Assembly (NCBI RefSeq): GCF_003046315.1 | Contig: NZ_PZZP01000001.1 | Span: forward strand, 2,108,001 to 2,172,000 | Length of the DNA stretch: 64,000 bases | Source: Desmospora activa DSM 45169 | Lineage (GTDB): Bacteria; Bacillota; Bacilli; Thermoactinomycetales; DSM-45169 | Reading direction: 5' to 3' | Shown here: one piece after another, positions 1 to 9,288 of the stretch | Layout of the letters: the number at the start of each line of letters is the position of its first letter | Position numbering within the stretch: position 1 is the stretch's first letter | Notes under the pieces: model-generated | The model's input: only the letters and a program-made list of their open reading frames with translations | Databases searched by the model: none | Told to the model about the DNA's origin: nothing | Program-made: the position numbers and the translations under genes

Positions 1-64
1 TGGCAAGGGTTGGCAATAACGCGATGACACCGATAATGAGGTAGGTGCGAAAACGCTTGAACAT
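1..64 (-). CDS. DUF502 family membrane protein, N-terminal fragment
   Basis: Only the first 21 codons lie in the window; the gene runs off the left edge. The visible start reads MFKRFRTYLIIGVIALLPTL, which resembles the N-terminus of DUF502 membrane proteins (a basic cap followed by the first transmembrane helix ending in LLP). It begins 25 bases downstream of the dgkA stop on the same strand, so it is probably the last gene of the ybeY-dgkA operon. In B. subtilis this position holds cdd. The assignment rests on a short stretch and is tentative. Confidence 0.5.
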   Translation of the reverse strand, partial: MFKRFRTYLIIGVIALLPTLA

Positions 65-89
65 TCCTGATGTCGGACCCCTTTCTTTC

Positions 90-779
90 TCACATCAATT
101 GAAAACCGATCCAAGCGATGACAATACCCAGAATCGTCCCCAGGATGACCGGGTTTTTTCGTGTTTTGATGCGCAACCGTGTCCCGATCAATAGCGCTGT
201 CAAAAACAGAACTAATAAGATAACCAATAAATGACCGGTCATCAGCACCAATGAGGTGGCGATACAACTGGCGAGGGATGTTGTCATACTGGGTTCAAGC
301 TCTGGACGTCCCCAACGGTGCATAGCGCTTTTTAACATTAACGTTAAAAAGAAATCCAGAGTGATTAAAGCGGCCAAACTGATATCAGGTGGATGAGACG
401 ATTGTTCAAAAGTTTGAAAGGCAAAAGCGGCCAAATACGGATAAAAAATGCTGACCCCTACCACCACCGCCAACCCGGCACACAACAACACCGCCCCTGC
501 TGCTACATCCTTGGCCACTTTGGCTAGGGGATGAAAGTCAGGGGAGACCATATCAACCACCGCCTCAACTGCGGTATTAAACAGTTCCGCCACCAGCACC
601 AATAAGATGCTGATAAACAGTAGCAAAACCTCCATCTTGCTGAGGGGCAGATAAAGCGCCAAAAGCAGCACGATCAATGCGGCCATATAATGAATCCGCA
701 TATTTCGCTGACTTACCAGCGTATATTTTAATCCTTCCAAGGCGAAGCGAAAACTGTGGAGTACTTTCGACCACCACAT
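90..779 (-). CDS. dgkA: DgkA-family undecaprenol/diacylglycerol kinase fused to a degenerate PAP2-like domain
   Basis: The first ~115 residues are a normal DgkA: three membrane helices with the AELFNTAVE motif (E65, N68, E72) and HPLAKVAKDVAAGAVLL, which place it with the kinases that phosphorylate undecaprenol (Gram-positive) or diacylglycerol. Stand-alone Bacillus DgkA is about 123 residues; this protein has 229. The extra ~105 residues form more membrane helices and are laid out like a PAP2 phosphatase: K150...RP (158-159), PSM where PSGH is expected, then TR at 200-201 before a final helix. Key PAP2 His and Asp residues look lost. It follows ybeY by 8 bases and is probably co-transcribed with it. 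Kinase activity is likely; phosphatase activity is doubtful. Confidence 0.85.
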   Translation of the reverse strand: MWWSKVLHSFRFALEGLKYTLVSQRNMRIHYMAALIVLLLALYLPLSKMEVLLLFISILLVLVAELFNTAVEAVVDMVSPDFHPLAKVAKDVAAGAVLLCAGLAVVVGVSIFYPYLAAFAFQTFEQSSHPPDISLAALITLDFFLTLMLKSAMHRWGRPELEPSMTTSLASCIATSLVLMTGHLLVILLVLFLTALLIGTRLRIKTRKNPVILGTILGIVIAWIGFQLM

Positions 780-787
780 AAAAATTC

Positions 788-1255
788 CTACCTTTTTAGG
801 CCGGCATGGGCTAAAATCGCTTCCTGCCGGGAAAACATTCGTTTTTCTTCGTCTTCATCTTGGTGATCATAACCGAGCAGGTGCAAAAATCCATGAACCG
901 CGAGAAACGCCATTTCCCGCCCTAGGCTGTGGCCGTAAGCCTGCGCCTGCTCCTGTGCCCGTGTAAACGAGATCACCACATCTCCCAACGGGATCAGTTC
1001 TCCTACTATTGTGCTCGGTTCCTCCCCTGGCTCCCACTGCGGAAAAGAGAGCACATCCGTGGGACGATCCACATCACGAAATTTCCGATTTAAGCGATGA
1101 ATCGTGTCATCATCGACGATGGAGACGGATACTTCCGCCTCCTTTATCCCTTCCATCGCAGCAGCCTGTTCTAAACAGCGCTCCATATCCGCAATCACGG
1201 CTTGTTTCGATTCATCCCAATCGATTTGGATATCCATATCCACATAAAGACTCAT
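788..1255 (-). CDS. ybeY: Endoribonuclease YbeY (16S rRNA 3' maturation)
   Basis: A 155-residue YbeY metalloprotein, a single-strand-specific endoribonuclease involved in 16S rRNA 3'-end processing and 70S quality control. The zinc motif HGFLHLLGYDH is intact (H121, H125, H131) and RPTDVLSFP at 64-72 is the other family signature. The ATG overlaps the pgpH stop (ATGA), which indicates translational coupling. A good ribosome site (AAAGGGGTG) lies 9 bases upstream, inside pgpH. The order phoH-pgpH-ybeY-dgkA is conserved in Bacillota. Confidence 0.97.
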   Translation of the reverse strand: MSLYVDMDIQIDWDESKQAVIADMERCLEQAAAMEGIKEAEVSVSIVDDDTIHRLNRKFRDVDRPTDVLSFPQWEPGEEPSTIVGELIPLGDVVISFTRAQEQAQAYGHSLGREMAFLAVHGFLHLLGYDHQDEDEEKRMFSRQEAILAHAGLKR

Positions 1256-3387
1256 GCAGGCTTCACCCCTTTCCCACCCTCTTCGGGATACTCAATACGG
1301 GAATGAAAAATTCCCTGTAACGTTTCACAGATGGAACGGGCAATCACATCCAGTTCCCTTAATGTAAGGTCGCACTCATCAAACTGACCGTCATCCAGCC
1401 GATCGCGAATAATCTTACGCACCATGGTTTCAATCCGGTCTGGAGTCGGCCGCGCTAGGGAACGTACCGCTGCCTCGACACAATCAGCGATCCCGACAAT
1501 GGCCGCTTCTTTTGTTTGCGCTTTGGGTCCCGGATAGCGAAAATCCGCCTCCAACACATTGGAACCGTCCCCTTGTTCCTTTGCTTTAAAATAAAAGTAT
1601 TTCAGCAATGTCGTTCCATGATGCTGTGCCGCAATATCACAGATCGGCGTTGGAATGTTGTACTCTTTTAGCATGTCATATCCGTCACGGGCATGAGAGA
1701 TGATAATCGTCCTGCTCAGATGAGGGGAAATTTTATCGTGAGGATTTTCCGATTGCAGTTGATTCTCGATAAAAAACTGCGGCCGTTTTGTTTTGCCGAC
1801 ATCATGATAATAGGACCCCACTCGCGCCAACAAACCATCGGCCCCAATCGCCTCTGCCGCCGCTTCCGCTAAATTACCCACAATAATGGAATGATGGTAG
1901 CTTCCCGGTGTTTTGGTCAGCAATTTACGCAACAGTGGGTGATTGGGATTGGAAAGCTCCAATAAACGCAGTGGTGACAAAATATCAAACAACGCCTCAA
2001 AGTGCTGCAGAAACCCGATCGTCAATACCGCCGAAAACACACCTCCAGCGGCACCAAAGGCGAGGGATTGCAACAATACCTTCCAATCCCCATCGACAGG
2101 AGCTAAAGCGTAAAGAGCAGCAATCGTCACCACCGCAGCAGCCGCAGCCACTAAACCCGCCCGGAAAATGGTGAGACGATCGCGTACACCCGCCAAGGCA
2201 AAAGCCCCCGCCGAACCGCTTACCAATGCAACCAGCCCATAACGATAATCAAACAGCAGATGATTTTCCGCATTAAAGAACATCCCGGCAAAAATACTGA
2301 GCAGCACGCTACACCACAGCGCCAATTGCAGATTGAGCAGCAAGGTGACCAGCATGGTTCCCAGAGCGGCAGGAGCCAAGTAGCCTACCGTGCTCCACTC
2401 CAAATTTTGCCCCAGGCTGAGGATCTTCATCCCTAACAGGGTGATAAGAAAAACGGAGACCAACATCAACGTTTTTAAGTTGTCACGATAAACTTCCGGC
2501 TGAAAACGGCGAATAAACCAAGCCAACAACCCCATCAACAGCCCAACCAATAATCCTAAACCGATGAGTGGCCAAGAATTGGTTTGATCCCGTAATACTC
2601 CCAGCTCCTGCAATTGACGATATTGATCGCTGGTGACAACATCGCCGGCCGCTACAATCGTCTCCCCTTTCCGTATCGGGATCGGTTCAACGCTGTCCCG
2701 TGCCGCCTCCCGCAACTTTTCCGTTCGTTCGCGATCATACAACTCGTTGGGCAAGATCATCTCCCGGATTAATTCCCGCACAATAAAGCGAGCATCCGCC
2801 CCGAGATTGGAAGTGACCAAAGCACGATCCACCTGATCTTGCTTATTCTCCAACTCCTCTTCCCGCACACCGTTGGAGAGTGTATCATATAAAATATCCC
2901 GGCTGATGATACGCATCTCAGTCAATTGCTCCACCGGGATCCTCGCCAGCTTAAGATAAAATTCTTCCGACATCTCTGTCGGGATAATATCTTGAAAGTT
3001 GGTGATCTTCTCTTTTTCTGACAGCGATTCATCTTCCAGATTGCGGCGTACATCGGTAAAGATCGTCTCCAACCGCTTCAATTGCCGCTCCGTCAACTGC
3101 TCATCTACTTGATATTGCTTCCCTACCGATTCCGCAGCCTGTTCACGCGCCCGCTCCGTTGCCTCTTGATCCACCTTGGTTACCGGAGAGACGATTGTTT
3201 CCGCTGAAACGGAGCCGGGAGAGAGATCATACTGCTGTGGGAGTACATCTTTCATCAGTAACAGAAAACAGAATAAACCCAAACCGGTGTACAGTAAAAA
3301 ACGGACCCGCCTGCTTGTCCTCCAAAAGGCGGGAAAGCGGAATCGTCTCCGCCAAGTTGGTTTTTTCGGTTGATGGGGTTCTTTCAT
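1252..3387 (-). CDS. pgpH: PgpH-type 7TM receptor with HD domain (c-di-AMP phosphodiesterase)
   Basis: A 711-residue membrane protein of the YqfF/PgpH family, which hydrolyses c-di-AMP to pApA in studied Bacillota. It has an N-terminal membrane helix, a ~220-residue extracellular 7TMR-HDED region, seven membrane helices (about 275-460) and a cytosolic HD domain with HHSIIVGNLAE, YYHDVGK and a later QHHGTT histidine pair. A longer reading from 3438 is possible, but it would overlap phoH; the ATG at 3387 has AAGGAG ten bases upstream and leaves a normal 25-base gap. The stop overlaps the ybeY start. Confidence 0.93.
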   Translation of the reverse strand: MKEPHQPKKPTWRRRFRFPAFWRTSRRVRFLLYTGLGLFCFLLLMKDVLPQQYDLSPGSVSAETIVSPVTKVDQEATERAREQAAESVGKQYQVDEQLTERQLKRLETIFTDVRRNLEDESLSEKEKITNFQDIIPTEMSEEFYLKLARIPVEQLTEMRIISRDILYDTLSNGVREEELENKQDQVDRALVTSNLGADARFIVRELIREMILPNELYDRERTEKLREAARDSVEPIPIRKGETIVAAGDVVTSDQYRQLQELGVLRDQTNSWPLIGLGLLVGLLMGLLAWFIRRFQPEVYRDNLKTLMLVSVFLITLLGMKILSLGQNLEWSTVGYLAPAALGTMLVTLLLNLQLALWCSVLLSIFAGMFFNAENHLLFDYRYGLVALVSGSAGAFALAGVRDRLTIFRAGLVAAAAAVVTIAALYALAPVDGDWKVLLQSLAFGAAGGVFSAVLTIGFLQHFEALFDILSPLRLLELSNPNHPLLRKLLTKTPGSYHHSIIVGNLAEAAAEAIGADGLLARVGSYYHDVGKTKRPQFFIENQLQSENPHDKISPHLSRTIIISHARDGYDMLKEYNIPTPICDIAAQHHGTTLLKYFYFKAKEQGDGSNVLEADFRYPGPKAQTKEAAIVGIADCVEAAVRSLARPTPDRIETMVRKIIRDRLDDGQFDECDLTLRELDVIARSICETLQGIFHSRIEYPEEGGKGVKPA

Positions 3388-3412
3388 CGATGACCAACTC
3401 CTTATGGGGGAG

Positions 3413-4369
3413 TTACTCCGCTTGTTCATAGGCGTCAATCACCTTTTGCACCAGCGTGTGACGCACCACATCCGCTTGGGTTAAATAGACGAAAGGAATT
3501 TCCTGCACCGGTTTTAGCACCTTTTCCGCCACGCGTAAACCGGATTCTTTGCCTTTTGGCAGATCCACCTGGGTTACATCGCCGGTTACCACCATCTTAG
3601 AGCCAAAACCTAAGCGTGTCAGAAACATCTTCATCTGTTCCGTGGTTGTGTTTTGCGCTTCATCCAAGATGACAAACGAATCTTCCAAAGTACGCCCCCG
3701 CATATAAGCCAATGGAGCCACCTCAATCATACCCCGTTCCATCAACTTATTGACTTGCTCCACTCCCATCATCGTGTAGAGGCTGTCATAGAGGGGACGG
3801 AGATAAGGGTCCACTTTTTCCTGTAGATCTCCTGGCAAAAAGCCTAAGCTTTCCCCCGCTTCCACAGCGGGACGCGTCAACACAATCCGTTTCACTTGTT
3901 GCGCTTTTAAGGCAGTCACCGCCAACACGACGGCCAAAAAAGTCTTACCCGTCCCGGCTGGGCCAATCCCAAAAACGATGTCCGATTTTTGAATCGCACT
4001 GACGTAATCCCGTTGTCCCAGTGTTTTTACTCGGATCGGCTTTCCTTTTTGGGTGACGCCGATGGCTTCGCCGTATAGCTCCAATATTTCATCCGCTATT
4101 CCATCGCGAGCCAATCGTTGAGCGTAGACCACATCCCGCTCCGTCAGGGTGACCCCACGCCGGATCAATGTTAACAGCACACGAAACAGGTGGCTCAGGA
4201 TTTCCAGTTCTTGCTGGGAACCGGAGATGACCACCTCTTCTCCCCTGGAAACAATTTTTGCATTGGTGTGTTCTTCAATGTTACGTAAAAACCCGTCCTG
4301 GGGACCGAACAGGCTGAGTGCCTCATGGGGATCCTTCAGTCGGATTTTAATTGTTTGGTCCACTGACAA
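3413..4369 (-). CDS. phoH: PhoH family P-loop ATPase
   Basis: Encodes about 318 residues, the usual size for Bacillus PhoH. Walker A GPAGTGKT and Walker B FVILDEAQN are present, with PHEALSLFGPQDGFL near the N-terminus. PhoH proteins are ATPases linked to RNA metabolism; the exact role is unclear. I chose the TTG at 4369 because AAGGAG lies nine bases upstream and the protein then begins SVDQTIKIRLKDP, as in homologues. The in-frame ATG at 4426 lies inside yqfD and has no ribosome site. Confidence 0.92.
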   Translation of the reverse strand: MSVDQTIKIRLKDPHEALSLFGPQDGFLRNIEEHTNAKIVSRGEEVVISGSQQELEILSHLFRVLLTLIRRGVTLTERDVVYAQRLARDGIADEILELYGEAIGVTQKGKPIRVKTLGQRDYVSAIQKSDIVFGIGPAGTGKTFLAVVLAVTALKAQQVKRIVLTRPAVEAGESLGFLPGDLQEKVDPYLRPLYDSLYTMMGVEQVNKLMERGMIEVAPLAYMRGRTLEDSFVILDEAQNTTTEQMKMFLTRLGFGSKMVVTGDVTQVDLPKGKESGLRVAEKVLKPVQEIPFVYLTQADVVRHTLVQKVIDAYEQAE

Positions 4370-4373
4370 TGTC

Positions 4374-5582
4374 TCATTCTCCTTGCAAAATCGGTTGTGG
4401 ATGGCTAATATCCTCAATCGCGTCAAACTGTATCTTCATAACAACTTTACCATTGTCCACGCGAGGGTGCAAAACTTTTTGGTCTAAAACCCTTGCCCCT
4501 TCACCCATCTGAGACAAAAGGTCTTCTCTCGCACGCTCCACCCCTAAAGCGATTGCTTCCTTTTCAGGGATTTTTTTCTTTACCCATTCCATCTCCAACC
4601 GCTCTTCTTCCACCCAACCAAACGGCATGCGCCATGAACCCAATTGTAATGCTTTTACATGTTGGATCGTCTCAAACCGTGTAAAGGATTCCTTTTGCCA
4701 AAAAGGGGGGCGCACAATTCGGGCAGCCAGAAACGGATAGTATCCGGTCTCACGATTACCGGTATACACTTTTCGCTTTTGTACCAGCGGAACTTCCACC
4801 TCGGATTCATACCATACCTGTCCCCAAACTTTGCCCTTAGCTCCCACCAGTTTCCCCTCATTAGACTGCTCCGGGTTCCCGTAATAACCGGACACCAGAA
4901 GCTCTCCTTTTTTGACGACATCCTTTACTTCCACCACCGGCCGTCCTCGTTCCACCTGCATGTCGTAAATCAAGCCACCCCGTTTGGCGATCAGGTTGAC
5001 AGGACCTCGTTCCCCTTCGCTCTCTCCTTCTTCCACCCTTTTTTTCTCCACCACCGTCAATATCGCTCGGGTTCCTTCCATGCGAAACCCGATCCAGGAT
5101 AACTGCGGCATTTTAGCACTAAGGTTGTACTGAATATCCTCCGCCGACCCGATCCGATGTTTCAATTGACCGATGTATACCCCTTCCTCCCGTAACAACG
5201 ATCGCAGCTCCGACTCAGGGATCCGTTCGTTCCCTTCCACTTCTACACTCCACACCAGCGAGGACAAGCTAAAAAGAATGACGAGAAACAACACCACCCC
5301 CCAGGCGAAAAAGCGACGTCGCATCAGACGCGCCCACCAAAACGGAAACCCTTGTTTACGGATAATTCGTACCTTTGAACCCGTTGATCGTAACAAGGGA
5401 CGCAACCGAAAAAAGTCAGCCACCGGAAGGGTGAACCGAATCTTTTCGGCTCCAACCCAGGTGATGGATTGTAGTTGTAGCCGTGCACGGGTCGCTTCAT
5501 TGATAAACCGGGTCAACTCCGGTCCAGTCAATTCCACCACCAATTGACCCTTGATCTGGCGAGGCCATCCAGCCTGAGACAA
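4374..5582 (-). CDS. yqfD: Sporulation protein YqfD
   Basis: A 402-residue YqfD-family protein. It has a cytosolic N-terminal domain of ~85 residues, a basic WWARLMRRR stretch, one membrane helix (about 93-112), and a large extracytoplasmic region starting VEVEGNERIPESEL. In Bacillus, yqfC and yqfD are transcribed in the mother cell (SigE) and are needed for efficient sporulation; the molecular role is not settled. It follows yqfC by 12 bases, and its stop lies just upstream of the phoH start, so the three genes read as one transcript. Confidence 0.92.
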   Translation of the reverse strand: MSQAGWPRQIKGQLVVELTGPELTRFINEATRARLQLQSITWVGAEKIRFTLPVADFFRLRPLLRSTGSKVRIIRKQGFPFWWARLMRRRFFAWGVVLFLVILFSLSSLVWSVEVEGNERIPESELRSLLREEGVYIGQLKHRIGSAEDIQYNLSAKMPQLSWIGFRMEGTRAILTVVEKKRVEEGESEGERGPVNLIAKRGGLIYDMQVERGRPVVEVKDVVKKGELLVSGYYGNPEQSNEGKLVGAKGKVWGQVWYESEVEVPLVQKRKVYTGNRETGYYPFLAARIVRPPFWQKESFTRFETIQHVKALQLGSWRMPFGWVEEERLEMEWVKKKIPEKEAIALGVERAREDLLSQMGEGARVLDQKVLHPRVDNGKVVMKIQFDAIEDISHPQPILQGE

Positions 5583-5594
5583 CGCTCCTCCCCC

Positions 5595-5873
5595 CTATCC
5601 CCGAAGTCGAACCTCGGAAATCTCCCCTTCCACCCATATTTCTTCCGGGTAAATCACCTTAATTTTTAGGCGCTCTCCCGTAATCACCACCGCTCCCTGA
5701 TCTGTTTTCAAAATGAGCTCGTTTTCTTGAAACGACTCCACACCGCGATGATTTTCCACATGAATCCGATAAGGCCCTACCATCAGCACCCTGGGTACAT
5801 TGGCGGCAACATCGGGAGGAATATCCAACCAATCGGAAGCGATCTTCCGCAGTTTGTTTCCGATTTTCCCCAT
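5595..5873 (-). CDS. yqfC: Sporulation protein YqfC
   Basis: A 92-residue YqfC-family protein, rich in beta strands (VPRVLMVGPYRIHVENHRGV, then VVITGERLKIKVIYPEEIWVEG), with no membrane segment. Family members belong to the SigE regulon of Bacillus and are always next to yqfD, as here. The start at 5873 (MGKIGNKLRK) is preferred to the one five codons upstream because GGAGG sits eight bases in front of it. First gene of the yqfC-yqfD-phoH-pgpH-ybeY-dgkA run. Confidence 0.92.
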   Translation of the reverse strand: MGKIGNKLRKIASDWLDIPPDVAANVPRVLMVGPYRIHVENHRGVESFQENELILKTDQGAVVITGERLKIKVIYPEEIWVEGEISEVRLRG

Positions 5874-6000
5874 GGAAACGCCCTCCATCCATCAATAGTA
5901 CTTGTATGCATGATTGTCCACAAATATGAAAGGTCGTCTCATTCCCTCTGGACATCAAATCATATCAGTGTATGTAAGAAGCCATTGTCCCATGAAAAAG

Positions 6001-6027
6001 GAAAAAGCGATGCGGACATCGCATCGC
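6001..6027 (-). terminator. Rho-independent terminator of the SASP gene
   Basis: Arms GCGATGC (6007-6013) and GCATCGC (6021-6027), followed on the minus strand by TTTTT and a further T-rich run. It lies about 20 bases past the SASP stop. Confidence 0.85.
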
Positions 6028-6046
6028 AAAGTTGATGATTTCTTGA

Positions 6047-6253
6047 TTATTGTTGGCCGTAACCGGATTGCTGTTGTTCGGCCTGTTGTACCAGGCGTTT
6101 TGTGATCTCTCCGCCAACGGAACCGTTGGCGCGTGCAGTGCTGGACCCCCCCAGTTGAACGCCGAATTCAGAAGCGATCTCTTCTTTATACTGTTGCAAG
6201 ACGCCGGCGGAACCCGGGACCAGCAAGCGGTTGCTACTGCGAGTACGTGGCAT
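6047..6253 (-). CDS. Alpha/beta-type small acid-soluble spore protein
   Basis: A 68-residue SASP that coats and protects spore DNA and is degraded at germination. The GPR cleavage-site region [12 protein letters not shown] and the second signature GEITKRLV are both present, and the C-terminus is Gln-rich. The ATG at 6253 has AGGAGGTG seven bases upstream. It stands alone between two minus-strand terminators, as expected for a forespore-specific monocistronic gene. The protease that would cleave it, GPR, is encoded at 49.1-50.2 kb. Confidence 0.97.
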   Translation of the reverse strand: MPRTRSSNRLLVPGSAGVLQQYKEEIASEFGVQLGGSSTARANGSVGGEITKRLVQQAEQQQSGYGQQ

Positions 6254-6343
6254 GATCTTCACCTCCTGTATCTCTAGTCTGAGCACAGCGAGAAGAGTCA
6301 TGTTACATACATGTTTCCATGGGAAGGGTTGGAGAGGATACCA

Positions 6344-6373
6344 AAACAAACACCCGCCTTATTGGCGGGTGTG
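6344..6373 (-). terminator. Rho-independent terminator after the 6379-6783 gene
   Basis: ACACCCGCC and GGCGGGTGT (6350-6373) around a TTATT loop. The minus-strand side continues TTTGTTTT. It separates the floA operon end from the SASP gene. Confidence 0.8.
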
Positions 6374-6378
6374 TTTTA

Positions 6379-6783
6379 TCAACGATAAGGGTATCCGCTG
6401 CGACGGCGGGCTTTGGGTGGATCCAGTATCTCTTTGAGAATGATCCCCCGCTTCCATTCTTGTTTGGGCAGTTTCGCCCAGGGAGAGGAGGACTTTTTTG
6501 AGCTGGCTTCCATCATGACAATCGGATTCTCAGCTAAATCATCGGATAAGCGGTGACGATGCTTTTCTTTCAGCCGCTCCTTCAACTCTTTTGTTTCCTG
6601 TATACCCTGGTTTTTAGCTTGAGCCCAGGAATTTTGTTTTGTTTGTTTTTTAGGGGATTGTTGCTGGCGCCGCTTTTCTTCTGCTGCTCCTTTCAACATT
6701 CGGGAAACAGCTGAAATGATAAAGTAGATAACCAGCAATGTAATAAACCCATTGGCAAAGAGGAGCTTAAATAGTTCTTCCAC
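6379..6783 (-). CDS. Uncharacterised single-pass membrane protein after floA
   Basis: 134 residues, function not recognised. One membrane helix (about 10-27) is followed by a highly charged, Lys/Gln-rich cytosolic tail that is probably partly coiled or disordered. It ends in QEWKRGIILKEILDPP, a short motif I associate with conserved tails of several Bacillota membrane-anchored hypotheticals. It sits 52 bases downstream of floA and ahead of a terminator, the place taken by yqfB in B. subtilis, so it is probably expressed with yqeZ-floA. A link to membrane microdomains is only positional. Confidence 0.7.
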   Translation of the reverse strand: MEELFKLLFANGFITLLVIYFIISAVSRMLKGAAEEKRRQQQSPKKQTKQNSWAQAKNQGIQETKELKERLKEKHRHRLSDDLAENPIVMMEASSKKSSSPWAKLPKQEWKRGIILKEILDPPKARRRSGYPYR

Positions 6784-6835
6784 AGCGACACCTCCCTCAT
6801 GAGAACCTGGGGACGGAGTTTCCGGTTAATCCCCG

Positions 6836-7819
6836 TTATTTGTTCTCTTCGTCTTCTTCCGTTTGGGAGATGGATTTACGCATATCGGTATCGGCTATGA
6901 CGTTTTGCATGTTGTAGTAGTCCATTACACCCAGTTTCCCTGCACGGAAGGCTTCGGCCATCGCCATCGGAACCTCGGCTTCTGCTTCTACCACTTTGGC
7001 GCGCATCTCTTCGACACGAGCGCGCATCTCTTGCTCTTTGGCCACAGCCATGGCACGCCGCTCTTCCGCTTTCGCTTGGGCGATATTTTTGTCCGCTTCT
7101 GCTTGGTCGATCTGCAGTGTGGCACCAATATTTTTCCCTACATCCACATCGGCAATATCGATGGACAAAATTTCAAAAGCGGTTCCGGCATCTAAGCCTT
7201 TAGATAAGACTGTACTTGAAATTAGATCCGGGTTTTCCAACACTTCCTTATGACTGTTGGCAGAACCGTTGGTGGTGACGATCCCCTCACCAACACGCGC
7301 GATGATGGTCTCTTCACCAGCACCCCCGACGAGGCGGTCGATATTGGCACGCACGGTTACCCGGGCCACGACTCTTACTTCGATTCCGTCTTTAGCTACA
7401 GCGGAGACGACTGGTGTTTCAATCACTTTGGGATTGACGCTCATCTGTACCGCTTGCAACACATCTCGACCCGCTAAGTCAATCGCCGCTGCCCGCTCAA
7501 ACATCAGGTCGATATCGGCCCGTTGCGCAGCGATTAAAGCATCGACAACACGGTCAACATTACCACCAGCGAGGTAGTGTGTTTCCAACTGTGCAATGTT
7601 GACATCCAACCCAGCTTTACGCGCTTTAATCAGCGGATTGATGATTCTAGCGGGTGCAATTCGCCGCAGCCGCATTCCGATCAAGGTTGTCAGTCCGACA
7701 TATACACCTGAGGCCATTGCCGAAATCCAGAGCATGACCGGTACGAAGGTTAATAAGATGGACAAGCCGATTACGACGAGAATTGCGATAAAGAAGAAGC
7801 TTAAAACAGCAGGATCCAT
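6836..7819 (-). CDS. floA: Flotillin-like protein FloA
   Basis: A 327-residue FloA (YqfA) homologue, a scaffold of functional membrane microdomains. One N-terminal membrane region (about 5-45) is followed by a PHB-like domain and an Ala/Glu-rich coiled coil ([20 protein letters not shown], then [19 protein letters not shown]), then an acidic tail. The ATG at 7819 is supported by AAGGAGG nine bases upstream; the longer reading from 7861 overlaps yqeZ. The gap to yqeZ is four bases, so the pair is coupled as in Bacillus, where they belong to the SigW envelope-stress regulon. Confidence 0.97.
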   Translation of the reverse strand: MDPAVLSFFFIAILVVIGLSILLTFVPVMLWISAMASGVYVGLTTLIGMRLRRIAPARIINPLIKARKAGLDVNIAQLETHYLAGGNVDRVVDALIAAQRADIDLMFERAAAIDLAGRDVLQAVQMSVNPKVIETPVVSAVAKDGIEVRVVARVTVRANIDRLVGGAGEETIIARVGEGIVTTNGSANSHKEVLENPDLISSTVLSKGLDAGTAFEILSIDIADVDVGKNIGATLQIDQAEADKNIAQAKAEERRAMAVAKEQEMRARVEEMRAKVVEAEAEVPMAMAEAFRAGKLGVMDYYNMQNVIADTDMRKSISQTEEDEENK

Positions 7820-7823
7820 AAGG

Positions 7824-9212
7824 TCAGTCCTCCTTGATTGATTTATGGTTAACGGAGTCATCCGCGGCAGATACGGGTGGCGGGTTTTTCACCTGGCGTA
7901 CAACCAGACGCCCTCCTTCCGCTCCCACAACTTCGACAGGGGTGTGCACAGGGATAAATCCCCCATCGCTCACCACATCTTGTCGCACTCCGTCAATCAT
8001 TGCAGTTCCAGACGGGCGCAAGGGAGTGACTGTCTTCCCTTTTTTTCCCGTCAGAGTAGAGCGATTCGCTTGTGAAATGTAACCGGATTCGTTGCGTTGG
8101 TTATCCAAGAGAACCAAACGCTTCCACACTCCCCGCGTTCCCAGGCGGCGGATCGCCAGATAAACTCCCACCGTTGTCACTGCCATAGCGATCAACAGCG
8201 AGATCAAACCAAAAATTACATTGGGTGCAGCGGTGATGAGGGAAGCTACCAACGCAATTAAACCCAAGATACCAAACAGGCCGAAACCTGCCACAAAAAT
8301 TTCAATCGCCAACAGAATTAAACCGATCACAAACAGAACAAGGGTTTCATAACCGGCAAATCCGGCGAGGAAGTGTCCAAAAAAGTAAAGTACAAACGCG
8401 CCAAGCCCAATGGTGCCGGGAATACCAAATCCGGGGGAGAAAAGTTCAATCGCGATTCCGGCCAGACCGATGGTAAACAGTACGGGGATCACATAGGGAC
8501 TGGTCACAAACCGGGCAATCCGTTCACTCACTGTCAAATCGGTATGGACCACTTCTGCGTCTTCCGCCTTAAGAAAACGGAGCACTTCCTGCTCATTGGC
8601 CACCAACTTATCCGCCATCTCCAGCTTAACCGCCTGTTGGGCGGACAAACTGATCAGCTCCCCTTTCTCCTTTATACCCTCAATTTCGACGTTTCTATCC
8701 ACCATTCCACCGGCAATTTCCGGATCGCGTCCCTGTGCTTCCGCCGCTGCCTGCATATTGGACCGCCAGAAAGCAACAGTTTTGGGATCGGCCTCTTCAC
8801 CGGTAATGGTAACCGGAGCAGCAGCCCCCATGGCACTGCCGGGCGTCATCAGGATATGATCGGCATTGAGAGCGATATAGGCGCCGGCTGAGATCGCTTC
8901 TCCCTTAATATACACGGTTACCGGGATCTCAGAGGCGCGGAGCAGCTTGCCAATGTCGAGAGCGGCGTTTACCTCACCACCCAGTGTGTCCATTTCCAAG
9001 ACGATTTCATCGGCACCGGCTTCCTGTGCTTCCTGGAAGCCTCGTTCCAAAAAACGGAGTAATCCCCGCTCCACTTCCTGTTCCACCGGTATCCAGTATA
9101 CCATTTGACTATCTGCGGCATCTACAGCGGGAGGGGAAATTGTAGAAAACAAACTGGCTAATCCCAAGCACAACAAGAGGACACTTGCCAGCAAGGATCC
9201 CTTTATCCTCAT
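7824..9212 (-). CDS. yqeZ: NfeD-family membrane serine protease (YqeZ)
   Basis: A 462-residue long-form NfeD protein. Signal peptide or anchor (about 1-33), then a ClpP-like protease domain with [17 protein letters not shown] and the Ser motif [11 protein letters not shown], then a cluster of four or five membrane helices, then a C-terminal OB-fold NfeD domain ([20 protein letters not shown]...[12 protein letters not shown]). Long NfeD proteins work with stomatin/flotillin partners, which fits floA next door. The ATG at 9212 follows GGAGGG. A perfect palindrome lies just upstream (9229-9254). Confidence 0.93.
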   Translation of the reverse strand: MRIKGSLLASVLLLCLGLASLFSTISPPAVDAADSQMVYWIPVEQEVERGLLRFLERGFQEAQEAGADEIVLEMDTLGGEVNAALDIGKLLRASEIPVTVYIKGEAISAGAYIALNADHILMTPGSAMGAAAPVTITGEEADPKTVAFWRSNMQAAAEAQGRDPEIAGGMVDRNVEIEGIKEKGELISLSAQQAVKLEMADKLVANEQEVLRFLKAEDAEVVHTDLTVSERIARFVTSPYVIPVLFTIGLAGIAIELFSPGFGIPGTIGLGAFVLYFFGHFLAGFAGYETLVLFVIGLILLAIEIFVAGFGLFGILGLIALVASLITAAPNVIFGLISLLIAMAVTTVGVYLAIRRLGTRGVWKRLVLLDNQRNESGYISQANRSTLTGKKGKTVTPLRPSGTAMIDGVRQDVVSDGGFIPVHTPVEVVGAEGGRLVVRQVKNPPPVSAADDSVNHKSIKED

Positions 9213-9228
9213 CCGACTTCCCTCCTGC

Positions 9229-9254
9229 CCGATCGTTTTACAAGCAACGATCGG
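9229..9254. promoter_or_regulatory. Perfect palindrome in front of yqeZ-floA
   Basis: CCGATCGTT-N8-AACGATCGG, nine-base arms with no mismatch, between the yqeY terminator and the yqeZ ribosome site. It could be an operator or an mRNA hairpin close to the Shine-Dalgarno. No SigW-like TGAAAC...CGTA promoter is visible here. Confidence 0.5.
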
Positions 9255-9260
9255 AAGTGA

Positions 9261-9288
9261 AAAAACACAGCGCAAACAGACGCTGTGT
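9261..9288 (-). terminator. Terminator of the rpsU-yqeY transcript
   Basis: ACACAGCG (9265-9272) and CGCTGTGT (9281-9288), followed on the minus strand by a run of six T. It starts directly after the yqeY stop codon. Confidence 0.85.
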
